DNA from: Clostridia bacterium
GTDB lineage: Bacteria; Bacillota; Clostridia; Oscillospirales; Acutalibacteraceae
Length of the DNA stretch: 64,000 nucleotides
NCBI GenBank assembly: GCA_017472575.1
Contig: JAFUPX010000010.1
Coordinates: 1 to 64,000, forward strand
Direction: 5' to 3'
The notes under the pieces are model-generated. The model made no database searches and was not told the origin of the DNA. It saw only the letters and a program-made list of their open reading frames with translations. The stretch's first letter is position 1; each line of letters begins with the position of its first letter. This document shows positions 17,619 to 26,235 of this stretch, piece by piece. Both the position numbers and the translations under genes were made by a program.

Positions 17619-18658
17619 TTTTTGAGGAAGCTCTGAAAAAGGATATCGCGGCAAAAAAAACGGTGGACACATATCTTCTTTTCGGAGATGAGGCATATCT
17701 TATAGACCTTTATACTGCCAAGCTTTCCGCCTTTGTTGAGGATGAGGTTTTTAATCTCCAGCGTTTTGCTGGAGACTGTGAGCTTCAGGAGGTTTATGAT
17801 GCTGTAATGCAGGTTCCTCTGTTTGCGGATAGAAAATGCGTAATTTTATCCGACTATGATTTTGAGCATGCCGCGAAATCGAATCTTGAAAAGCTTTGCA
17901 GTCTGCTTTCCGAGGAACACGAGGAAACCGTTTTTATACTTAATTTCTATTCGGTTGAGGTGGATTACAAAAAAAGCAGTAAGGCAAAAAAAATAATAGC
18001 CGCCGCAGAAAAAAGCGGAGGCAGAGCGGTGGTACTTAACCGCAGAAAAACACCCGAGCTTGTTAAAATGCTGGTGGACGGTGCCGCAAAGCGCGGCTGT
18101 AAAATGCTGCCAGATGCCGCGCGGTATCTGATAGAGCTTGCGGGAGACGATATTTTAACACTTAAAAACGAGCTTGAAAAGCTCTGCTGCTATAAACCGG
18201 GGGAGGCAATCGTTAAGGAAACCGTCGATTTAGTTTCGGTTAAAACCGCAGAGGCCTCGGTTTATAACCTTGCAAAGGAGATTTTCGCCTGCAATTCTAC
18301 CAATGCCATAAAGCTTACGGACGAGCTTTTCTATATGCGGCTTGAGCCAAACATCATTCTTCATACACTTGCCATGGCTTATGTTGATATGTACAGAGTT
18401 TTCATTTGTAAACGTGCAGGAAAAAATCTTAGCGAGACAGCGGCGCAGTTCGGCTATAAGGGCAGAGAGTTCGTTTTTGAAAGGGCGGCGCAAAATCTTA
18501 GAAAGTTTGATTTTAATAAATTGAGTCTGAGCTTTGATGCACTAACCGAGGCGGACAGGCTCCTTAAAAGCAATACAGATGCAAGAGTTGTTATTGAACA
18601 GCTTATAATAAGGCTTATCTTTATAGCTGCGAGAGGTGAAACGGTTGATAAGACTTGA
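17609..18658 (+). CDS. holA: DNA polymerase III delta subunit
   Basis: Delta opens the sliding clamp as part of the clamp loader. The 349-residue protein has the AAA+-like N-terminal domain (TYLLFGDEAYLIDLYTAKL near 18, FAGDCELQEVYDAVMQVPLF, KCVILSDYDF), a linker with ELAGDDILTLKNELEKLCCY near 200, and the C-terminal collar helices. The frame stays open 26 codons upstream, but ATG 17609 with GGGGGAAAGG before it matches the family start and overlaps comEC by 10 bases. It overlaps rnmV downstream, so comEC-holA-rnmV-WYL gene is likely one transcript. Confidence 0.93.
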   Translation: MAVIFEEALKKDIAAKKTVDTYLLFGDEAYLIDLYTAKLSAFVEDEVFNLQRFAGDCELQEVYDAVMQVPLFADRKCVILSDYDFEHAAKSNLEKLCSLLSEEHEETVFILNFYSVEVDYKKSSKAKKIIAAAEKSGGRAVVLNRRKTPELVKMLVDGAAKRGCKMLPDAARYLIELAGDDILTLKNELEKLCCYKPGEAIVKETVDLVSVKTAEASVYNLAKEIFACNSTNAIKLTDELFYMRLEPNIILHTLAMAYVDMYRVFICKRAGKNLSETAAQFGYKGREFVFERAAQNLRKFDFNKLSLSFDALTEADRLLKSNTDARVVIEQLIIRLIFIAARGETVDKT

Positions 18659-19247
18659 AAGTGCGGTAATTGTTGAGGGAAAGTACGATAAAATCACACT
18701 TCAAAATATTATTGATGCACTTATTATCCCTACCGACGGCTTTTCAATCTTCAAGGATAAGGATAAGTGCCGACTTATTAAAAGACTGGCGGAGAAAAAC
18801 GGTATAATAGTTATGACCGACAGCGACTCCGCCGGCACTCTTATCCGCGCTCATATAAAAAATATAGCGGCGGGCTGCGAGATAACAAATGTGTATGTTC
18901 CCCGTCTTAAAGGCAAGGAAAAAAGAAAGACCAAGGCAGGTAAAGAGGGATTACTCGGTGTTGAGGGAATGGAAAAGGAGATAATCCTTGATGCGCTGAA
19001 AAAAAGCGGAGTTATCGGCGAGATACAAAAACAGCGGTCAAGAAAAATAACTAAAACCGATATGTTTTCGCTGGGCTTTTCGGGCTGTGAAGCTGCATCG
19101 GAAAACCGCCGTTCCTTTTTAAAGCATCTTGATTTGCCCGAAGGGCTTACTCCAAACGCAATGCTTGATATAATTAATACATTCTTTACCTATGAGGATT
19201 TTGTAAGTGAGGTATCAAAATGGCGGCTCGAAGCGGACAAAAAATAA
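18645..19247 (+). CDS. rnmV: Ribonuclease M5-like TOPRIM protein
   Basis: RNase M5 matures 5S rRNA with help of L18. The N-terminal TOPRIM domain is clear: SAVIVEGKYDKITLQNII (catalytic glutamate) near 5 and GIIVMTDSDSAGTLIRAHI (DxD) near 55. The C-terminal part (about 110-195) matches the DUF4093-type half of this family, including GFSGCEAASENRRSFLKHL. Two starts are possible: GTG 18636 and TTG 18645. TTG has GAGAGG eight bases ahead and is preferred, giving 200 residues. It overlaps holA by 14 bases and the WYL gene by 28 bases. Confidence 0.85.
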   Translation: MIRLESAVIVEGKYDKITLQNIIDALIIPTDGFSIFKDKDKCRLIKRLAEKNGIIVMTDSDSAGTLIRAHIKNIAAGCEITNVYVPRLKGKEKRKTKAGKEGLLGVEGMEKEIILDALKKSGVIGEIQKQRSRKITKTDMFSLGFSGCEAASENRRSFLKHLDLPEGLTPNAMLDIINTFFTYEDFVSEVSKWRLEADKK

Positions 19248-20215
19248 AAATAGTATGTATTCTTGATATACTAAGACGCTACAGTGATGAGGAAAATCCC
19301 GTAAACTCGGCTTTTATCTGCGAAAAATTGGAGAGTATGGGAGTTACGGCTGAGCGTAAATCGGTTTATCAGGATATCTCAACACTTATAGACTACGGTT
19401 ATGATATCATAAGGGCAACAACACCTAAAAAAGGCTTTTTCTTAGCGAGCAGAGAGTTTGAACTGCCAGAAATTTATCTCTTGGCGGACGCGGTAAAATC
19501 TGCGGATTTTATAACACCGAAGAAAACAAGGGAGCTTCTTTCCAAGCTGGACGGTATGCTAAGCCGAAATCAGGCAAAGAAGCTTGAAAAGGGCATTTAT
19601 ATGAATTTCGGCAACAAATGTGCCAACGAGGAAATTTATTATAATATTGATTCTCTGAGCAGGGCTATCGAATCAGGAAAAAAAGTAAGCCTTATTTACA
19701 GCGTAAGAACTCTTGAGGAACGCAGTATCGAAACAGTTTCAAAGGAAAGAGTTATTAGTCCCTATGCTCTTACATGGCAGGACGACCATTATTATCTGAT
19801 AGGAAATTATGAAAAATATGATAATCTGATACATCTTCGGATAGACAGAATGAGAAATGTGAGTGTTTTAGAGGAAAAGAGCAGAGATTTCCGTCAGGTA
19901 AGCGAATACACCGAGCAGTTTGATGTTGCTGATTATACAAATAAGCTTTTCAGTATGTACGGCGGAGAGCTTTGCGAGGTTGAATTTAACTGTGATAAAA
20001 GTATGTTAGAGCAGGTAGCAGACCGCTTTTCAGAAAAAATCTTTATAAAAAATGTAACCGAAAACCGCTTCGGTTTTTCCGTAAAGGCGGCGCTCAGCGA
20101 TGCGCTTGTTACATGGATAATTAACTATGGTAATAAAATCGAGGTTAAATCTCCCGAAGTTTTACGGAAAATGGTTAAAGAAAGAGCGGAAAAGGTACTC
20201 GAAATATATAAATAG
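19220..20215 (+). CDS. WYL-domain transcriptional regulator (DeoR/HTH-11 type)
   Basis: 331 residues. The N-terminus is a winged helix-turn-helix (KIVCILDILRRYSDEENPVN through SVYQDISTLIDYGYDI, about residues 8-60). The middle and C-terminus form a WYL domain (about 140-215, with KERVISPYALTWQDDHYYLIGNY cut near 172 and LRIDRMRNV near 205) and its C-terminal extension. WYL proteins are often ligand-sensing regulators, sometimes of nucleic-acid or stress systems. It overlaps rnmV upstream and is followed by a C39-like protein 9 bases on. Its target is unknown; local control of its operon is a reasonable guess only. Confidence 0.88.
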   Translation: MAARSGQKIKIVCILDILRRYSDEENPVNSAFICEKLESMGVTAERKSVYQDISTLIDYGYDIIRATTPKKGFFLASREFELPEIYLLADAVKSADFITPKKTRELLSKLDGMLSRNQAKKLEKGIYMNFGNKCANEEIYYNIDSLSRAIESGKKVSLIYSVRTLEERSIETVSKERVISPYALTWQDDHYYLIGNYEKYDNLIHLRIDRMRNVSVLEEKSRDFRQVSEYTEQFDVADYTNKLFSMYGGELCEVEFNCDKSMLEQVADRFSEKIFIKNVTENRFGFSVKAALSDALVTWIINYGNKIEVKSPEVLRKMVKERAEKVLEIYK

Positions 20216-20224
20216 GTGATATTG

Positions 20225-20599
20225 ATGGCAGTGGTTGAAAATCCCAAGCATATTTATGAGCCTACTCCGCTCCAGTGCGGACAGGCGGTGCTTTCTATGC
20301 TTTCGGGCAAAAGCGTTGAGGAAATTGTAGCTTTGGTAGGCACAGAGCGTGAAACAACGCTTAAGGATATGAAGTCCGCATTAATCGCACTCGGCATAGA
20401 GTTCGAAAATGAAAGAAAACAAGCCTTTGATGAAAGTGATTTGCCTCAGATAGCGATGCTGAGTCTGGAAACTCCCCATTGCTGGCATTGGTCGCTTTAT
20501 TTTAAGGGAAAATTTCTTGATCCTGAATACGGAGTTTTAGAAAGCTTTCCACCCTCTAATAGAAGATATTATTGGGAGATAAAACCAAATAATAAGTAA
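20225..20599 (+). CDS. Small stand-alone C39-like cysteine-protease-fold protein
   Basis: 124 residues with the pattern of C39-like/papain-like folds: EPTPLQCGQAVLSMLSG near 14 (candidate nucleophile Cys after Gln), and HCWHWSLYFKGKFLDPEYG near 85 holding the candidate His and Asp. It has no signal peptide, no membrane part and no ABC exporter, unlike bacteriocin-processing C39 enzymes. Start ATG 20225 is preferred over GTG 20216 because AGGTGA lies just before it. Co-transcribed with the WYL regulator and closed by its own terminator. Substrate unknown; it may be a non-secreted processing or signalling peptidase. Confidence 0.7.
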   Translation: MAVVENPKHIYEPTPLQCGQAVLSMLSGKSVEEIVALVGTERETTLKDMKSALIALGIEFENERKQAFDESDLPQIAMLSLETPHCWHWSLYFKGKFLDPEYGVLESFPPSNRRYYWEIKPNNK

Positions 20600-20637
20600 T
20601 TCCCGTTGCGGCAATAGCCACAGCGGGAAATTTTTTT
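20600..20637 (+). terminator. Rho-independent terminator
   Basis: TTCCCGTTGCGGC pairs with GCCACAGCGGGAA (one mismatch, one G-U) around AATA and is followed by a run of seven T. It closes the comEC to C39-like transcript. Confidence 0.88.
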
Positions 20638-20694
20638 AAAAATATTTTTTTCTAAGACATAATTCTATCATTTTTTCACGCTTAATCTCATATA

Positions 20695-20731
20695 CTTTTT
20701 ACAGACGGCAGCGCAAAAGCGCTGTAAAAAG
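20695..20731 (+). promoter_or_regulatory. Stem-loop abutting the ribosome binding site of the S1-domain gene
   Basis: CTTTTTACAG (20695-20704) is a perfect inverse of CTGTAAAAAG (20722-20731). Inside lies a second possible hairpin CAGCGC-AAAA-GCGCTG (20709-20724) that shares bases with the outer stem, so the two exclude each other in part. The GGAAAGG ribosome binding site begins on the last base of the stem. Confidence 0.55.
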
Positions 20732-20745
20732 GAAAGGTGATAAAA

Positions 20746-21672
20746 ATGAACGGTTATTTTCCGGAGGGCTGGCTTTCATCCTCCCAAGAAAACAAAAGAA
20801 GTATTAACACAGCGTCCTCTTTGAGTGACGCGCTCTCTAAGGGGACGGTTATGGAGTCCCCTGTTATGATGTGTGATACGGGACATAATCTAATCGTGAA
20901 TTTAGGTTGTATGAAAGGAATCATACCGCGAGAAGAGGGAGCAATAGGAATTGCCGAAGGCTCCACCCGTGATATTGCGCTTATATCGCGTGTAGGAAGA
21001 CCGGTTTGCTTTGTTGTTACTGATATAAAACACAGCGAAAGCGGTAAGCCTTATGCATTGCTATCCCGAAGAAAAGCGCAACAGCTTTGCAGAGATGATA
21101 TCTCCTGCCGAAACAAGGTGGGGGACATAATAGACGCGCGGATAACGCATCTTGAGTCCTTCGGAGCATTTTGCGATATCGGTTGTGGGAACATAGCTCT
21201 TTTGCCGATAGATTCAATCTCTGTTTCCCGAATTTCTCATCCAAGAGATAGATTTAGGGTTGGGGATGATATAAAGGTTATCATAAAAAATATTGCTCCG
21301 GACGGAAAAATAACTCTATCCCATAAAGAACTTCTTGGAACTTGGAAAGAAAATGCCGCGTTGTTTTCTTCAGGACAGACGGTAAACGGAATAGTAAGAA
21401 GTGTTGAGGATTACGGTATTTTCGTTGAGCTTTCACCCAATCTCGCAGGTCTTGCCGAGCCGAGACCAGGCGCATTTATAGGCCAGCAGGCAAGCGTTTA
21501 TATAAAAAGTGTTATTCCTGAAAAAATGAAGATTAAACTAATTATTATTGACAGCTTTGACTCGGTTTATACTCCTGAAATAAAATATTTTTATAATGAA
21601 GGTCATATTGACCGTTGGGATTACTCACCAGAGGAATGCTCGAAAAAGGTGTTTACCGAATTCGTTGAATAG
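20746..21672 (+). CDS. Multi-S1-domain RNA-binding protein (ribosomal S1-like)
   Basis: 308 residues with two clear S1 OB-folds, about residues 116-185 (KVGDIIDARITHLESFGAFC) and 200-265 (SGQTVNGIVRSVEDYGIFVE), and a degenerate N-terminal one (about 35-105, GTVMESPVMMCDTGHNLIVN). S1 domains bind single-stranded RNA; proteins of this size in Clostridia are usually called S1-like or S1 RNA-binding proteins, and the ordinary ribosomal S1 is longer. ATG 20746 is preferred over GTG 20737, with GGAAAGG 8 bases ahead. The ending is only 3 bases from the convergent rrf2 stop, with no terminator between them. Confidence 0.85.
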   Translation: MNGYFPEGWLSSSQENKRSINTASSLSDALSKGTVMESPVMMCDTGHNLIVNLGCMKGIIPREEGAIGIAEGSTRDIALISRVGRPVCFVVTDIKHSESGKPYALLSRRKAQQLCRDDISCRNKVGDIIDARITHLESFGAFCDIGCGNIALLPIDSISVSRISHPRDRFRVGDDIKVIIKNIAPDGKITLSHKELLGTWKENAALFSSGQTVNGIVRSVEDYGIFVELSPNLAGLAEPRPGAFIGQQASVYIKSVIPEKMKIKLIIIDSFDSVYTPEIKYFYNEGHIDRWDYSPEECSKKVFTEFVE

Positions 21673-21675
21673 CTG

Positions 21676-22086
21676 TTACTTTTCGCTGTTTGCTAAATCG
21701 GCAAGGGAGATGCTGTTAAAATAATCATTTGCCATACTGTGAAACTCATTCCACATCGGCAAAGTTTTACAGTCTTTTGCGCGCGGACATTCCTCTGCTC
21801 CGCACTCAAGGCAGGCTACAGGAGCAAGACTTCCTTCGGTTAGCTGAAGTATTTCGCCTGCGCTTATATCTTTTGGGTCTTTAGAAAGGCGGTATCCGCC
21901 GCCCTTGCCGTGAACACCCTGAACAAGGCCGCCTTTGTTTAAGAGCGGCATTATTCTTTCAATGTATTTCAGTGAAAGCCCTTGCCTTGCGGCAACATCC
22001 TTCATGGGAATGTAGCTTTCACTGTATCCTTGTGCTAAATCAATCATAACGCGAAGAGCGTATCTTCCTTTTGTTGAAACAAGCAT
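21676..22086 (-). CDS. Rrf2-family transcriptional regulator (IscR/CymR type)
   Basis: 136 residues. The winged helix-turn-helix starts at once (STKGRYALRVMIDLA, DVAARQGLSLKYIERIMPLL), then the typical wing KGGLVQGVHGKGGGYRLSKDP. Near residue 92 comes CLECGAEECPRAKDC, a cysteine-rich loop like that which binds a cluster in IscR. Rrf2 proteins sense Fe-S status (IscR) or cysteine supply through CysK (CymR). It is the last gene of the metY-cysK-iscS-iscU cluster, so it probably controls that cluster; a palindrome lies at the metY transcription start (26185-26199). AGAGG stands before the ATG. Confidence 0.92.
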   Translation of the reverse strand: MLVSTKGRYALRVMIDLAQGYSESYIPMKDVAARQGLSLKYIERIMPLLNKGGLVQGVHGKGGGYRLSKDPKDISAGEILQLTEGSLAPVACLECGAEECPRAKDCKTLPMWNEFHSMANDYFNSISLADLANSEK

Positions 22087-22131
22087 TTTTATACCTCTTT
22101 TTAAATTAATATAAATAAATTAACTAAAAGT

Positions 22132-22563
22132 TTATTCGCAGCAATGTTCACAGCTTTCGCAATCAGGAAACAGGGAACGGTCGTATTCAATTCCGTTTTT
22201 CTCATAATAGTTCTGCAAAGCCTTCTTTATAGCCTCCTCTGCAAGAACAGAGCAGTGAAGCTTGTGCGCGGGAAGACCGTCAAGCGCTTCTGCTACAGCC
22301 TTGTTGGTAAGCTTAAGCGCATCGGAGACAGGCTTTCCCTTAATAAGCTCGGTTGCCATTGAGCTTGAAGCTATTGCACTGCCGCAACCAAAGGTTTCAA
22401 ATTTAACATCGGTAATAATATCGTTATCTATCTTAAGATAGATTTTCATAATATCTCCGCATTTGGCATTACCTACCTCGCCGACACCGTCCGCGTTTTC
22501 GATAACACCTACATTTCTCGGATTGCGGAAATGCTCCATTACTTTTTCACTGTATAATGCCAT
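22132..22563 (-). CDS. iscU: Fe-S cluster scaffold protein IscU/NifU N-terminal type
   Basis: 143-residue scaffold on which [2Fe-2S] and [4Fe-4S] clusters are built. The three ligand cysteines are visible: GNAKCGDIMKIYL near 33, FGCGSAIASSS near 59 and LHCSVLAEEAI near 102. It carries an extra cysteine-rich C-terminus (CESCEHCCE) not found in Escherichia IscU but common in clostridial NifU-like proteins. The start is ATG 22563, overlapping the iscS stop by one base (TGATG). Works with the desulfurase encoded just upstream. Confidence 0.95.
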   Translation of the reverse strand: MALYSEKVMEHFRNPRNVGVIENADGVGEVGNAKCGDIMKIYLKIDNDIITDVKFETFGCGSAIASSSMATELIKGKPVSDALKLTNKAVAEALDGLPAHKLHCSVLAEEAIKKALQNYYEKNGIEYDRSLFPDCESCEHCCE

Positions 22564-23759
22564 CAATATCCCTCTTTTATAATAAATTCTTTTTTGCCTG
22601 ACTCTAAATCGCGCCACACCGGAGATATACTCCGCAAATAGGAGACGACCTCTGTAACTACTTTAACAGTATAGTCAATTTCTTCTTCGGTGGTTTCCTC
22701 CGAAAGGCTGAGCCTGAGAGAACCGTGAGCTATTTCATGCGGTCTGCCGAGTGCCAGCAGCACGTGGCTTGGGTCAAGAGAACCAGAGGTGCAGGCAGAG
22801 CCTGAGGAGGCACATATCCCCTTATCGTCAAGAAGCAATAAGAGGGATTCGCCCTCAATTCCCTCAAAGCAAAAATTAACATTGCCGGGGAGTCTGCTTT
22901 TTTCGTCGCCGTTTAAAATTGAATGGGGAATTTTTGAAAGTCCTGAAATCAGTTTGTTACGAAGTAGGGTTATTTTTTGTGCGTTTTCATTTAATTTTGA
23001 GCAAGCCTCTTCAAGAGCCGCCGCCATACCCATTACAGCAGGAAGATTCTCGGTTCCAGCCCTCTTTCCGCGTTCCTGTGCGCCGCCTTCAATAACAGTG
23101 TGCAGGGGTATTCCCTTGCGTGCATATAATGCACCGATACCCTTAGGTCCGTGGAATTTATGAGCGGAGAGAGAAAGCATATCAATATTTTGCTCGGTTA
23201 CATTAATAGCTATATGTCCAACAGCCTGAACCGCATCGGTGTGAAAAATTACGTTTTTATTTCGGCAAACCTCACCGATTTCGCGTATAGGCTGAACAGT
23301 ACCTATTTCATTGTTCGCATACATAACGGTTACAAGGCAGGTATCGGGGCGAATTGCCTCTTCAACCTGCTTTGCGGTTATAAGACCTTTTTCACCGACA
23401 TCCAGCAGAGTAATAACAAATCCTTGTTTTTCTAATTTTTCAAGAGTATGCAAAACCGCGTGATGCTCAAAGGCGGTTGAAATAATATGCTTTTTTCCTT
23501 TTTTTGCACCCATTGCCGCCGCGGAAATGATTGCCTGATTATCTGCTTCGCTGCCGCCAGAGGTAAAGGTTATTTCCTTGGGTGTACAGCCTATGCAGCT
23601 TGAAATTCGCTGTCTTGCATCAAATAAAGCCTCGGCGGCTTGCTGTCCCATACTATGAAGGCTGGATGGGTTTCCGTATATTTCGCTGAAATACGGCATC
23701 ATTGCTTTAAGAGCACAGTCGCTCATTTTTGTGGTTGCTGCATTGTCAAGATATATCAT
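22563..23759 (-). CDS. iscS: Cysteine desulfurase (NifS/IscS)
   Basis: A PLP enzyme that removes sulfur from cysteine and passes it as persulfide to IscU. Family marks are the start IYLDNAATTKMS, FTSGGSEADNQAI near 68, the PLP lysine in SLSAHKFHGPKGIGALY near 200, and the active-site loop CASSGSACTSG near 321 holding the catalytic cysteine. The start ATG 23759 has AAGGAG ahead and gives 398 residues. A terminator-like hairpin sits just before it, which could reduce readthrough from cysK. Confidence 0.96.
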   Translation of the reverse strand: MIYLDNAATTKMSDCALKAMMPYFSEIYGNPSSLHSMGQQAAEALFDARQRISSCIGCTPKEITFTSGGSEADNQAIISAAAMGAKKGKKHIISTAFEHHAVLHTLEKLEKQGFVITLLDVGEKGLITAKQVEEAIRPDTCLVTVMYANNEIGTVQPIREIGEVCRNKNVIFHTDAVQAVGHIAINVTEQNIDMLSLSAHKFHGPKGIGALYARKGIPLHTVIEGGAQERGKRAGTENLPAVMGMAAALEEACSKLNENAQKITLLRNKLISGLSKIPHSILNGDEKSRLPGNVNFCFEGIEGESLLLLLDDKGICASSGSACTSGSLDPSHVLLALGRPHEIAHGSLRLSLSEETTEEEIDYTVKVVTEVVSYLRSISPVWRDLESGKKEFIIKEGY

Positions 23760-23772
23760 AATTTCTCCTTTT

Positions 23773-23808
23773 AAAAAACCGGAGCCCAAAGGTAAGGGCG
23801 CCGGTTTT
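23773..23808 (-). terminator. Terminator-like hairpin between cysK and iscS
   Basis: On the minus strand AAAACCGGCGCCC pairs with GGGCTCCGGTTTT (13 bp with one mismatch), then TT. It is 13 bases before the iscS start, leaving no room for another promoter after it, so it acts as a partial terminator or attenuator. Confidence 0.75.
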
Positions 23809-23812
23809 GAAA

Positions 23813-24745
23813 TTATTCTGCAAAAAGCGGGGTAGAAAGATATCTGTCTCCTGTATCGGGAAGTAAAACAACAATAGTCTTTCCTTCATTTTCGGGGCGT
23901 TTTGCAAGCTCAATTGCAGCATAGGCTGCCGCACCTGAGGAAATACCTACCAAAACACCCTCTGACCTGCCTATAAGCTTGCCGGTTTCAAAGGCAGACT
24001 CATTGGATACGGGAAAAATCTCGTCGTAAATTTTTGTGTTGAGAACATCCGGTACAAAGCCGGCTCCGATACCCTGAATTTTATGCGCTCCCGCAATACC
24101 GGTGGATAAAACAGCAGAGCTTGAAGGCTCTACAGCCACAACCTTTACATCGCTCTTTTTAGACTTTAAGTATTCGCCTACACCTGTAACGGTTCCGCCT
24201 GTTCCTACTCCGGCAACGAAGATATCCACTGCGCCATCGGTATCCTCATATATTTCGGGACCTGTACTTTCTCTGTGAGCCTGAGGGTTAGCAGGGTTTA
24301 CAAACTGTCCGGGGATAAAGCTATCCGGAATTTCTTTTGCAAGCTCCTCTGCTTTTGCAATAGCGCCTTTCATACCCTTCGCGCCTTCTGTGAGAACTAA
24401 TTCTGCCCCGTATGCCTTCATAAGCTGTCTTCTCTCAATAGACATTGTTTCCGGCATTACGATTATTATTCTATAGCCTCTTGCAGCAGCAACTGCCGCA
24501 AGACCTATTCCTGTGTTACCCGAAGTCGGCTCGATAATAACCGAGCCTTTTTTCAGCTTTCCGCTTTTCTCTGCCTCGTCAAGCATTGCCTTAGCAATTC
24601 TATCCTTAACAGAACCGGCGGGATTAAAATATTCCAGTTTTGCAAGAATTCTTGCTTTTAAGCCGTACTTTTTCTCTATGTTGCTAAGCTCCAAGATAGG
24701 AGTTTTTCCGATAAGTTTATCTGCTGAAGTATAAATATTAGCCAT
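23813..24745 (-). CDS. cysK: Cysteine synthase A (O-acetylserine sulfhydrylase)
   Basis: A PLP enzyme that makes cysteine from O-acetylserine and sulfide. 310 residues with the PLP lysine motif [14 protein letters not shown] near 42, the substrate loop [12 protein letters not shown] near 70, the phosphate-binding [15 protein letters not shown] near 176, and the late motif GISSGAA near 268. In CymR systems CysK itself binds the Rrf2 regulator; the Rrf2 gene downstream makes that a possible mode here. It follows metY by one base. Confidence 0.97.
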   Translation of the reverse strand: MANIYTSADKLIGKTPILELSNIEKKYGLKARILAKLEYFNPAGSVKDRIAKAMLDEAEKSGKLKKGSVIIEPTSGNTGIGLAAVAAARGYRIIIVMPETMSIERRQLMKAYGAELVLTEGAKGMKGAIAKAEELAKEIPDSFIPGQFVNPANPQAHRESTGPEIYEDTDGAVDIFVAGVGTGGTVTGVGEYLKSKKSDVKVVAVEPSSSAVLSTGIAGAHKIQGIGAGFVPDVLNTKIYDEIFPVSNESAFETGKLIGRSEGVLVGISSGAAAYAAIELAKRPENEGKTIVVLLPDTGDRYLSTPLFAE

Positions 24746-24746
24746 A

Positions 24747-26036
24747 TTAATTCTCCTTTACCGCATTAAAGCCGTTTTGCAAGTCAGCAATTATATCGTC
24801 AATATGCTCTGTTCCGATTGAAAGACGGATAGTGTTTGACTTAATGCCCTGCTCTAAAAGCTCTTCCTCTGTTAACTGGCTGTGGGTTGTGGTTGCAGGG
24901 TGAATAACAAGACTCTTAACATCTGCAACATTGGCAAGCAGAGAGAAAATCTTGAGATTATCAATAAACTTGTGGGCTTCCTTTTCGCCGCCCTTGATTT
25001 CAAAGGTAAATATTGAGCCGCCGCCGTTGGGGAAGTATTTATTGTAAAGTGCATTGTCGGGGTGGTCGGGCAAGCTCGGATGGTTTACCTTTTCAACCTG
25101 CGGATGGTTGCTTAAAAATTCTATAACCTTCTTTGTGTTTTCCGCGTGTCTTTCAACTCTTAAAGAAAGTGTCTCGGTTCCCTGTAAGAGAAGGAATGCC
25201 GCAAAGGGTGAAATTGTTGCTCCTGTATCGCGAAGAAGAATAGCACGGATATAGGTAACAAATGCTGCAGGACCTACTGCCTTTGTAAAGGAAACACCGT
25301 GATAGCTCGGGTTAGGAGCAGAAATCGCCGGATAGTTGCCCGATGCCTCCCAGTCAAATTTTCCTGAATCCACGATAACACCGCCAAGTGTAGTTCCGTG
25401 TCCGCCGATAAACTTAGTTGCGGAATGAACTACAATGTCTGCTCCGTGCTCTATGGGACGGATAAGATAGGGTGTTGCAAAGGTACTGTCAACAACGAGA
25501 GGAAGTCCGTGCTTGTGAGCTAAAGCCGCTAAAGCGTCTATATCCGGAATATCACTGTTGGGGTTTCCAAGGGTCTCAATGTAAATCGCACGGGTGTTAT
25601 CCTGAATGGCATTTTCAACCTCAGCAAGATTATGAATATCAACGAAGGTTGCGGTTATACCAAAATTCGGCAGAGTGTGAGCTAAAAGATTGTAGCTTCC
25701 GCCGTAAATGGTTTTCTGGGAAACGATATGACCGCCGTTTTGAGCAAGAGCCTGTATGGTATAGCTTATAGCTGCGGCACCTGAAGCAAGCGCCAAAGCG
25801 GCAACACCGCCTTCAAGTGCGGCTATTCTTTCTTCAAAAACACCTTGTGTGGAGTTGGTAAGTCTGCCGTAAATGTTGCCTGCATCTGCAAGACCGAAAC
25901 GAGCAGCAGCATGAGCGCAATCGTGAAAAACATAGGAGGTTGTGGCATAAATCGGAACAGCTCTCGCATCTGTTGCGGGGTCAGCCTGTTCCTGACCAAC
26001 GTGTAATTGTAAAGTTTCAAATTTATATTCTGACAT
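24747..26036 (-). CDS. metY: O-acetylhomoserine aminocarboxypropyltransferase (sulfhydrylase)
   Basis: A Cys/Met-metabolism PLP enzyme that makes homocysteine from O-acetylhomoserine and sulfide. 429 residues, as usual for the MetY branch. Visible are the N-terminal [20 protein letters not shown], the [20 protein letters not shown] region near 64, and the PLP lysine in [16 protein letters not shown] near 203. The start ATG 26036 is preferred over one 24 bases upstream because AAAGGA lies 10 bases before it. First gene of the sulfur operon, preceded by a 160-base leader with a consensus promoter, an operator-like palindrome and a short ORF. Confidence 0.95.
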   Translation of the reverse strand: MSEYKFETLQLHVGQEQADPATDARAVPIYATTSYVFHDCAHAAARFGLADAGNIYGRLTNSTQGVFEERIAALEGGVAALALASGAAAISYTIQALAQNGGHIVSQKTIYGGSYNLLAHTLPNFGITATFVDIHNLAEVENAIQDNTRAIYIETLGNPNSDIPDIDALAALAHKHGLPLVVDSTFATPYLIRPIEHGADIVVHSATKFIGGHGTTLGGVIVDSGKFDWEASGNYPAISAPNPSYHGVSFTKAVGPAAFVTYIRAILLRDTGATISPFAAFLLLQGTETLSLRVERHAENTKKVIEFLSNHPQVEKVNHPSLPDHPDNALYNKYFPNGGGSIFTFEIKGGEKEAHKFIDNLKIFSLLANVADVKSLVIHPATTTHSQLTEEELLEQGIKSNTIRLSIGTEHIDDIIADLQNGFNAVKEN

Positions 26037-26102
26037 TGTATTTATTTCCTTTCGTAACAAATGTAATTTTTATATAATAATATTTTAATTATAAGAAAAA
26101 AT

Positions 26103-26159
26103 TCACATTCGCCCGAAACGGAAATTTGCGCGAACTAATTTTTCAAAACGGTTTTCCAC
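26103..26159 (-). CDS. Candidate 18-residue leader peptide upstream of metY
   Basis: On the minus strand GTG (26159) is placed 8 bases after GGAG (26171-26168) and opens an ORF reading MENRFEKLVRANFRFGRM, then TGA. It lies inside the metY 5' leader, between the transcription start (about 26200) and the metY start. It is arginine- and phenylalanine-rich and has no cysteine, so simple cysteine attenuation is not implied. Evidence is spacing and position only; it may be chance. Confidence 0.4.
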   Translation of the reverse strand: MENRFEKLVRANFRFGRM

Positions 26160-26184
26160 AATGCGCACTCCTTTTTAATTACAT

Positions 26185-26235
26185 ACCTATTTGGTAGGTT
26201 AATGGTATTATATACCTTTTTTTTTGCATTGTCAA
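26185..26235 (-). promoter_or_regulatory. Consensus promoter plus palindromic operator of the metY operon
   Basis: Minus strand: TTGACA (26235-26230), 17-base spacer, TATAAT (26212-26207), a perfect sigma-A promoter. The -10 lies in a palindrome GGTATATAATACC (26216-26204). At +1 to about +15 stands ACCTACCAAATAGGT (26199-26185), inverted arms ACCTA/TAGGT around 5 bases. This is where a repressor would block the start; the Rrf2 protein of the same cluster is the obvious candidate. Confidence 0.8.

Noticed and set aside
25472..25771. A 99-codon plus-strand frame inside metY
   Set aside because: It lies antisense to a strongly conserved enzyme, has no ribosome binding site and odd composition (many Gln, Arg, Tyr).
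26036..26200. SAM or cysteine T-box riboswitch before metY
   Set aside because: The leader lacks a T-box core and the conserved SAM riboswitch stems, and is too short for either after the start site.
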